A stretch of 29,484 nucleotides of DNA from Myxococcota bacterium. GTDB taxonomy: Bacteria; Myxococcota_C; UBA6777. The stretch covers positions 1-29,484 of the forward strand of contig JAKLKB010000119.1 of the NCBI GenBank assembly GCA_023150835.1, written 5' to 3'. The notes beneath the pieces were generated by a model. It did not search any database. It saw only the letters and a list, made by a program, of their open reading frames with translations, and was not told the DNA's origin. Positions 24,625 through 29,484 of the stretch are shown here, piece by piece (the first letter of the stretch is position 1; each line of letters opens with the position of its first letter). The translations under genes were made by a program, and so were the position numbers.

Positions 24625-24715
24625 CCACACGCCTCCATCGCGATTTGAGCAGGTCTTTCATCGGAAGACTTCCTCCCCGTCACCAAGACCCACATCCACA
24701 CGCCTCCACCGCGAT
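24604..24715 (-). repeat. 41-bp duplication of an epimerase ribosome site and start
   Basis: The segment 24604-24644 (first codons, start codon and GGAGG of paralogue 2) recurs at 24675-24715 with 39 of 41 bases identical. The second copy would encode M-W-V-L-V-T-G and then diverge into unrelated sequence (GRKSSDERPAQ). It is either the remnant of a third tandem gene or a small local duplication. The gap 24625-24998 otherwise contains only a weak hairpin and no gene. Confidence 0.85.
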
Positions 24716-24737
24716 GGCCTTCCACCCAAAAAAAGGG

Positions 24738-24757
24738 AAAAAGCCGCACCGCTTTTT
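24738..24757. terminator. Possible intrinsic terminator
   Basis: AAAAAGC (24738-24744) pairs with GCTTTTT (24751-24757) around CGCACC. The stem is short and AT-rich with T-runs on both strands. No intact gene ends nearby; if real it may be left from a lost gene upstream of the epimerase pair. Confidence 0.3.
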
Positions 24758-24998
24758 TGATCCATCCCGACACATCGAAACAACCGAACCGAACGAACAG
24801 ACAGGGCGAAACGCGCCCACGCACTTTTCGCGCACCTCTTGACGGCCCCTCGGGATCTAAGCCATAAGCGCAGCATCGAAACGCTTCGGCCTGTTATTTC
24901 GCAAGCACCTTGCGCAAGATACGCCGCCCTGTCAAGCGCAAACCACCCAGACAACACCATCAGCCTTTTCTTGAGAAAACAGCAAAGATAGAACCGCC

Positions 24999-26462
24999 AT
25001 GCAACAACCGATCAAACGCGACGATCTCTTACCCACCAAGGGAACGACCACGCCCCTCCAAGAAATCCCCTCCAAGCGCACGCGGTTGCGCAGTTATAGC
25101 GGATTTCACCACGCAGAGGCGGAGATCCTTACACCATCGAGCGTCGAAGCCTTGGCCGCGATCTTTGCACAGGCACAACACCAAGGCCGTCGGATGAGTT
25201 TGCGCGCATCGGGCTTTTCACTCGATACCCAAGCACTCCACGACGATCTGAGCGTCTCGCTTTCAGCCTTGCGCCAGATCAAGCATATCGACACCCAAGA
25301 AGGAACCTTGGTCGTCGAACCCGGTGCGTTGTGGGGTGATGTGGCGAGAGCCCTTTTGCCGACGGGATGGATGACTCCGATCATGCCCTCTAGCCCGATG
25401 ATATCGGTGGGAGGAACGCTTTCAAGCAATGGTGTATCGCGGATGTCCCCGATTCATGGGCGAGAAGGCGAGCATGTCCTACAGTTTCGCTTGTTGACAC
25501 CACGCGGGGAGATGCTGGCTTGTAGCCGTCAACAGAATGCCGATCTGTTTTACGCAGCCATCGGAGGATTCGGTTATTTTGGGGCGATCACGGAGATCAC
25601 TTATAAGCTCCAGCGCCTCGATCAACGCCGAAATGTTGAAACGCTGATCGATAAGTTCGATCAATACGACGATATCTTTGATCGGCTGCGCGACTGGACC
25701 CGATCTCCCGATGGATGGGACTCTGTTTCGGCTCCGTTGTTGTGTGGGCCCCACTATCAACGAGGGATGATCTTTCGCTCTCGTTACACCGACAAGCCGA
25801 CAGGACCGTTGTATTTTCCGCACCGACAACACCATCCGCTGCGTGTTTTGACCGAGATGTTGATGCGCCATTCGTGGTTTAGCCAACGCATCTGGCGGAT
25901 GATCTACCGCTTCTTTGCCCCACGCAACCAAACCTTTGTCGATCCCTTGCTTGGCTACAGCTTTTTCTTTGACGCTCAACGCAAGATGCGCCGATTCACC
26001 GAGTTTTTTGGCATCCCAAGCCCACTGATCCAACAAGGATTCGTCTTTGAAGGCGAAGGTGGGCGCGCATTTCTCAAAGAAGAAGCAGCCCCCCTACTTC
26101 AAGCGCATCAGATCTGGCCGTTGTTAACCGATGCTTTGTACTTGCCTGCGGATGCGTTTTTGTTTTCGCCCAACTATCAACGTGCAGGATTTGCCGTGAC
26201 AATGGCCTTTGTCGACTTGCGTGGAGATCGATTTGAGCGAACCCGCGCAGTCCTCGAACAATTGAGCGAACGCTGCCTTGCACGCGGAGGTCGCCTTTGG
26301 TTGACCAAAAATGCCTTTGCTTCGCCCGCTTGTTTGCGTGCGATGTTCGAGGCGACACGCTCGCCGATTATGCGCCTCAAACAACAAGCTGACCCACACC
26401 ATCTGATCCGCAGTCCATTCGTCGAGAAGATCTTTGCTCTCCCCACCCACGAAGGAGTCTGA
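24999..26462 (+). CDS. FAD-binding oxidoreductase (PCMH/VAO-type)
   Basis: The 487-residue protein has an N-terminal PCMH-type FAD domain (about 45-210): SLRASGFSLDTQALHDD, LVVEPGALWGDVARALLPTG, then ISVGGTLSSNGVSRMSPIHG and IGGFGYFGAITEITYKL. The large C-terminal substrate domain includes RNQTFVDPLLGYSFFFDAQ and FVDLRGDRFERTR. The arrangement resembles sterol-delta24-reductase and cytokinin-dehydrogenase-like enzymes rather than sugar oxidases, but the substrate is not shown by sequence. ATG 24999 lacks a strong ribosome site. Its stop is two bases before the start of an SDR gene, so the two are probably coupled and may catalyse consecutive steps. The nearby epimerases and GT21 enzyme suggest lipid or sterol-like substrates. 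Confidence 0.87.
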   Translation: MQQPIKRDDLLPTKGTTTPLQEIPSKRTRLRSYSGFHHAEAEILTPSSVEALAAIFAQAQHQGRRMSLRASGFSLDTQALHDDLSVSLSALRQIKHIDTQEGTLVVEPGALWGDVARALLPTGWMTPIMPSSPMISVGGTLSSNGVSRMSPIHGREGEHVLQFRLLTPRGEMLACSRQQNADLFYAAIGGFGYFGAITEITYKLQRLDQRRNVETLIDKFDQYDDIFDRLRDWTRSPDGWDSVSAPLLCGPHYQRGMIFRSRYTDKPTGPLYFPHRQHHPLRVLTEMLMRHSWFSQRIWRMIYRFFAPRNQTFVDPLLGYSFFFDAQRKMRRFTEFFGIPSPLIQQGFVFEGEGGRAFLKEEAAPLLQAHQIWPLLTDALYLPADAFLFSPNYQRAGFAVTMAFVDLRGDRFERTRAVLEQLSERCLARGGRLWLTKNAFASPACLRAMFEATRSPIMRLKQQADPHHLIRSPFVEKIFALPTHEGV

Positions 26463-26464
26463 TC

Positions 26465-27289
26465 GTGCCCAAAGCCAAAACCAACAAACGCATCCTGATC
26501 ACCGGAGCCAGTACAGGAATCGGTCGCAGTGCCACCGAGATCCTCGCAGGCTCAGGAGACACCGTCTATGCTTGCGCCAGAAAAACAAGCGATCTGGAAG
26601 AACTCGCCAAGATCCCCCATGTCATCCCCCTGCTGCTGGATGTCACCTCCCGCGAACAGATCCAAGCTGCCGTCCAAAAACTCGAAGCCGAGGCGGGTTC
26701 GCTCGACGCACTGGTCAACAATGCTGGGATCTCCGTCAGCGGCCCGTTGATGGATCTCCCCGAAGAAGAGATGCGCGCCCAGTTTGAAGTCAACGTCTTT
26801 GGGATCACCAACCTCACCCAAGCCCTTTTCCCGTTGCTTCACAAAGCCAAAGGCCGCGTTGTCAACATCAGCTCCATCGCGGCTCGTCTTGTGACGCCGT
26901 TTCTTGGCCCCTACTGCATGAGCAAGTTTGCGCTCGAAGCCTACTCCGACGCCCTACGTCGCGAACTCCGTCCCCTTGGGATGAAGGTCGTGATCGTCCA
27001 ACCCGGTCCCACCCAAACCGCGATCTGGGGAAAAACCGACCCCAACACCGAGGTTTATGCGGGCTCTGTCTTTGAAGAACGCGCCAAAAAAATCGGTAAA
27101 ATGATGATCGGACGCGCCAACTCAAACGCGATCCCTGCCGAAGATGTAGGCTTTGTGATCTACCAAGCCATCCACGCCCCCCGCCCCAAGATCCGCTACC
27201 TGATCACCCCCGAAAAGCTCCCCCAACTCCTGCTCTCCAAGATGCCTGACTCCGTGATCGACCTCGCTCTCTCTCAAGTCTTTGGCTGA
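26465..27289 (+). CDS. Classical short-chain dehydrogenase/reductase
   Basis: The 274-residue protein is a classical SDR. ITGASTGIGRSA is the cofactor motif, ACARKTSDLEEL follows the second strand, and NNAGIS is the structural motif. SSIAARLVTPFLGPYCMSKFA carries the Ser, Tyr and Lys of the active site (IAARLVTPFLGPYCMSK read as S-x12-Y-x3-K). QPGPTQTAIW closes the substrate loop. The C-terminal ~70 residues, with KIRYLITPEKLPQLLL, resemble retinol-, hydroxysteroid- or ketosphinganine-reductase-like SDRs. GTG 26465 is the start, with GGAG about six bases upstream inside the FAD gene. It reduces or oxidises an alcohol/ketone pair, possibly working on the product of the upstream flavoenzyme. 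Its end faces the HtpG-like gene 40 bases away. Confidence 0.92.
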   Translation: MPKAKTNKRILITGASTGIGRSATEILAGSGDTVYACARKTSDLEELAKIPHVIPLLLDVTSREQIQAAVQKLEAEAGSLDALVNNAGISVSGPLMDLPEEEMRAQFEVNVFGITNLTQALFPLLHKAKGRVVNISSIAARLVTPFLGPYCMSKFALEAYSDALRRELRPLGMKVVIVQPGPTQTAIWGKTDPNTEVYAGSVFEERAKKIGKMMIGRANSNAIPAEDVGFVIYQAIHAPRPKIRYLITPEKLPQLLLSKMPDSVIDLALSQVFG

Positions 27290-27329
27290 TCAGCGATGGC
27301 TCCGCTTGATGTAGCGCGAGCATGGGGTT

Positions 27330-29156
27330 TCAGGCACGCGGCAACATCTCTTCCAAGGTAGAACAAAACAGCCGCAGCGTTTCGCCGAGATCGGCTTGGG
27401 TATCGCGCTGTGCGCGAGGGGACATCATCTGCGCGAGGGCTTTGAGCATCCGCAGCGCGTGTGTGCGTTGCGGGAGAGGTAGCGCGTGGATGGATTGGAT
27501 CAAAGAAGAATTGAGATTGATATAGAGACGATGGAGATGTTCCTCTTTGACCTTTTGCGTAAACTTGCGTGCGAGAGAAAGCACCCCCGAAGCGATCCGT
27601 TTGTCGGCTTCGTCGTCTTCGATCCTGCGTTTCAGGGCGACTTCTTGGTTGGTGACAAGCAACACGGGAAGACTGTCTGGCAAAAAGCGCGCAAAACAGA
27701 GCGTGGTGTCGTTTTGTGCGAGTACTTCGGCAAAGATCGCCCGCATCGTCGCCGAGACTTCTTCGACCGCAAAGACGGCTTCTTCGCCGCGCCGTGTACC
27801 AAGCTCGATCAAGTCCAATCCACGGACTTCGCAAACGCGCTGCACAAAAGGCCGCGCCGCATAACGCCACCCTTGCACAATAGGCCGCGACAAAGCCCGA
27901 AACAGGACTTCTTCGTAGCCTGCTTGTTGGCTTGTCGAGACGTAGATCTTGCCTTGGCTGTGTTTGCGCAGCATCGGCAAGGTCATCTCGCCTTCGGATG
28001 TAGGGAGAGTCAGCTCGTCTTGCAACAGCAGAAACAGGCGCTCATCACACAGCGCCGCCCCAAGCAGCGCTTCGTTATGCCGCATCAAGATCCGCCGCCA
28101 TGCCTCGGGTTCACGGGTCGCGATCTGCGACAGCCCCGCGATCAACGTCTCTTGGATCATCGCCGCAAGCTTTTCAAAGACTTCGTCTTCTTGGATATCT
28201 TCGCGGCTCGCTGTCGGCGTCAACTGGTTGCACTCGATCACTCCACCCACAAACCCCGCCCAACGCGGCAAAAGCTCACGCGAATCTTCTGTGATCAACA
28301 TCCCCCGAACAAACAACACCACACGCCGATTGTCCGAACTTCCGTAGGTGGCCCCATCTTGTACCCACAACACCCCATGCGCAACCGCCTCCTCTCGGGG
28401 GGAAACCGAGATCGTCGCAAGCGGCTCAAAATTCGGCTCAAAACGCTTGGCAAATTCCATCTCCAGACGCTTGACACGAAGCGCCGAGAGCGTGTCCTCT
28501 TCCAATCGCCACGGCGGACGCACACCATTGATCCGATGCGGCGCGTGGATCGGGATCGTCAGCAAACAACAATAACGCTCCAACACAACAGCCACCGCCT
28601 CAAGCCGCGCCAACGTCGCAAAACGCGGACGCAAGTGCAGCACAACACGCGTCCCCACCTCTTCGTTCTCGGCGGCCTCAACGGTATAACGCTGCCCGTT
28701 GCGACTGGAAAAATGCCACGTCCGATCAGGCGTCTGAAACGATGTCGTCCAGACATCCACCCGTTCCGCGATCACATACGCCGACAAAAAGCCCAACCCA
28801 AACGCACCGATCAACTCTTCGCGCTGGCTTCCTTGGCGAAGTAAGCGCGTGTACCCCGCTCCCACCGTCGCAAGATAACGGTGGATCTCGTCTTCCGTCA
28901 GACCCGCCCCACGATCTTGGATCGTCAAACAAGACCGTGTGGTCGAAGCACTCACATCGATCCGTAAAGCTTCTTCTTGGCACGCAGGATCTTCGATCTT
29001 GCGCCGAAAACACGAATCATGGGCATTTTGAATCAATTCTCGCACCGCCACAAACGGCGTCGAATACAGATTCTTGCCCAAAACCTCCATCAGGCCGTCC
29101 ATATCCACGTTGGCGCGTTGCATCTGCGCAGATGCCGATAGTTCGCGTTCTGTCAT
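27330..29156 (-). CDS. htpG: Hsp90/HtpG-family chaperone
   Basis: The 608-residue protein has the GHKL ATPase domain of Hsp90. LYSTPFVAVRELIQNAHDSC provides the Glu and Asn for ATP and Mg, IQDRGAGLTEDEI the Asp/Gly motif, and GAFGLGFLSAYVIAERVDV the lid glycine motif. The middle domain includes LFVRGMLITEDSRELLPRWAGFVGGVIEC with the Arg and ECNQLTPTASRE segment typical of HtpG. Compared with classical HtpG (about 620-640 residues) it is slightly shorter and divergent, with a less typical C-terminal dimerisation region. ATG 29156 has GGAGGG about eight bases upstream. It is monocistronic and convergent with the SDR gene. It may be a second, specialised Hsp90 in this genome rather than the housekeeping copy. 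Confidence 0.9.
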   Translation of the reverse strand: MTERELSASAQMQRANVDMDGLMEVLGKNLYSTPFVAVRELIQNAHDSCFRRKIEDPACQEEALRIDVSASTTRSCLTIQDRGAGLTEDEIHRYLATVGAGYTRLLRQGSQREELIGAFGLGFLSAYVIAERVDVWTTSFQTPDRTWHFSSRNGQRYTVEAAENEEVGTRVVLHLRPRFATLARLEAVAVVLERYCCLLTIPIHAPHRINGVRPPWRLEEDTLSALRVKRLEMEFAKRFEPNFEPLATISVSPREEAVAHGVLWVQDGATYGSSDNRRVVLFVRGMLITEDSRELLPRWAGFVGGVIECNQLTPTASREDIQEDEVFEKLAAMIQETLIAGLSQIATREPEAWRRILMRHNEALLGAALCDERLFLLLQDELTLPTSEGEMTLPMLRKHSQGKIYVSTSQQAGYEEVLFRALSRPIVQGWRYAARPFVQRVCEVRGLDLIELGTRRGEEAVFAVEEVSATMRAIFAEVLAQNDTTLCFARFLPDSLPVLLVTNQEVALKRRIEDDEADKRIASGVLSLARKFTQKVKEEHLHRLYINLNSSLIQSIHALPLPQRTHALRMLKALAQMMSPRAQRDTQADLGETLRLFCSTLEEMLPRA

Positions 29157-29185
29157 CTCTCATCCCTCCGGTTTCGTGTAAGGCG

Positions 29186-29253
29186 CTTTTGGATGTAGGG
29201 CACTTTTGGATGTAGGGCACTTTTGGGGCTAGGGGGCTTTTGGGGCTGGGGCG
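29186..29253 (+). repeat. 17-bp tandem repeat, four units
   Basis: Units begin at 29186, 29203, 29220 and 29237. The first two are identical (CTTTTGGATGTAGGGCA) and the last two are variants (CTTTTGGGGCTAGGGGG and CTTTTGGGGCTGGGGCG). The array lies between the HtpG-like start codon and the dispersed repeat, that is in the likely promoter region of the chaperone gene. The end of the window, 29157-29484, has no gene. Confidence 0.85.
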
Positions 29254-29480
29254 CTGCCCCATACGCGCCTTGTTAAGGTGGAAACACCGGATAGTCTAGC
29301 CTGATCGCCGTTTCTTTTGTCGCCCCCCCTCAATCCCCCCGGCCAACGGGGGGAAGTTGGAACGGGCAGCGTCTGCGCGTCGTGCATACAGCGTGTGTCA
29401 TGAAAAAACAAAATCCCCGCTGCTTCCGACTTTCGCTCCCTCCCCTGTTCACGGGGGAGGGCTGGGGTGGGGGGGCCAAC
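29249..29480 (-). repeat. Dispersed intergenic repeat, copy B (inverted relative to copy A)
   Basis: Read on the minus strand this stretch matches 22044-22233 over both ends: the CCCTCCCC/GGGGAGGG hairpin, GAAAGTCGGAAGCAGCGGGG, GCTGTATGCACGA, CCCGTTCCAACTTCCCCCC, and CCGGTGTTTCCACC with TTAACAAGGCGCGTATGGGG. An extra segment of roughly 40 bases in the middle (about 29290-29352) is absent from copy A. It has no coding capacity. Confidence 0.9.
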
Positions 29481-29484
29481 AAGC

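Noticed and set aside
23308-24648. 446-codon plus-strand frame across the epimerase pair
   Set aside because: It is antisense to two well-defined SDR genes; its internal repetition simply reflects their duplication.
27486-28844. Long plus-strand open frame (452 codons) opposite the Hsp90-like gene
   Set aside because: It is antisense to a clear GHKL chaperone and its product is Arg/His/Pro-rich, as expected for a shadow frame in GC-rich DNA.

Overview
The window looks like chromosomal DNA of a Gram-negative bacterium of moderately high GC, possibly a myxobacterial or deltaproteobacterial-type lineage. That placement rests on an STAND/TPR-like regulator, lipid-modifying genes and GC-rich intergenic hairpin repeats; it is low confidence and no marker here settles the phylum. 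There is one RNA gene (tRNA-Asn) and no CRISPR array.

Left part, about 1-5990: an accessory, decaying island. It holds the 3' part of an AT-rich HEAT-like gene, an orphan Rhs core fragment without a toxin tip, and a degenerate IS982-type transposase with an in-frame TGA. A tightly packed minus-strand operon follows. In transcription order it encodes a small zinc-ribbon protein, an unknown gene that appears frameshifted, an 80-aa unknown protein, an ECF-like sigma factor broken by an in-frame TGA, a tyrosine recombinase and a DECH-box SF2 helicase. Several stop and start codons overlap, which suggests translational coupling.

Middle part, about 6230-18790: tRNA-Asn with a strong terminator, a nitroreductase, a metallophosphoesterase and a succinate-semialdehyde-type dehydrogenase. 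Next is a five-gene plus-strand operon: MoxR AAA+ ATPase, DUF58 protein, membrane transglutaminase (DUF3488/DUF4129 type), a proline-rich single-span membrane protein and a membrane-anchored GrpE-like protein. MoxR-DUF58-transglutaminase is a familiar trio; the two extra membrane proteins, one resembling an Hsp70 nucleotide-exchange factor, are the unusual part. A convergent minus-strand pair follows (an aldo/keto reductase, then a degenerate STAND-like TPR protein), and its last stop codon overlaps that of the GrpE-like gene.

Right part, about 18979-29156: a probable lipid-modification neighbourhood. It has a CPBP-type membrane protein, an HpnA-like extended SDR, a GT21 (ceramide glucosyltransferase/HpnI-like) glycosyltransferase, two tandem paralogous NAD-dependent epimerase/3beta-HSD-like genes plus a vestigial third start, a PCMH/VAO-type FAD oxidoreductase coupled to a classical SDR, and an Hsp90/HtpG-family chaperone. 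The intergenic regions carry short direct repeats and a roughly 200-bp dispersed repeat, present as two opposite-orientation copies near 22.1 kb and 29.3 kb with a smaller related piece near 7.3 kb.
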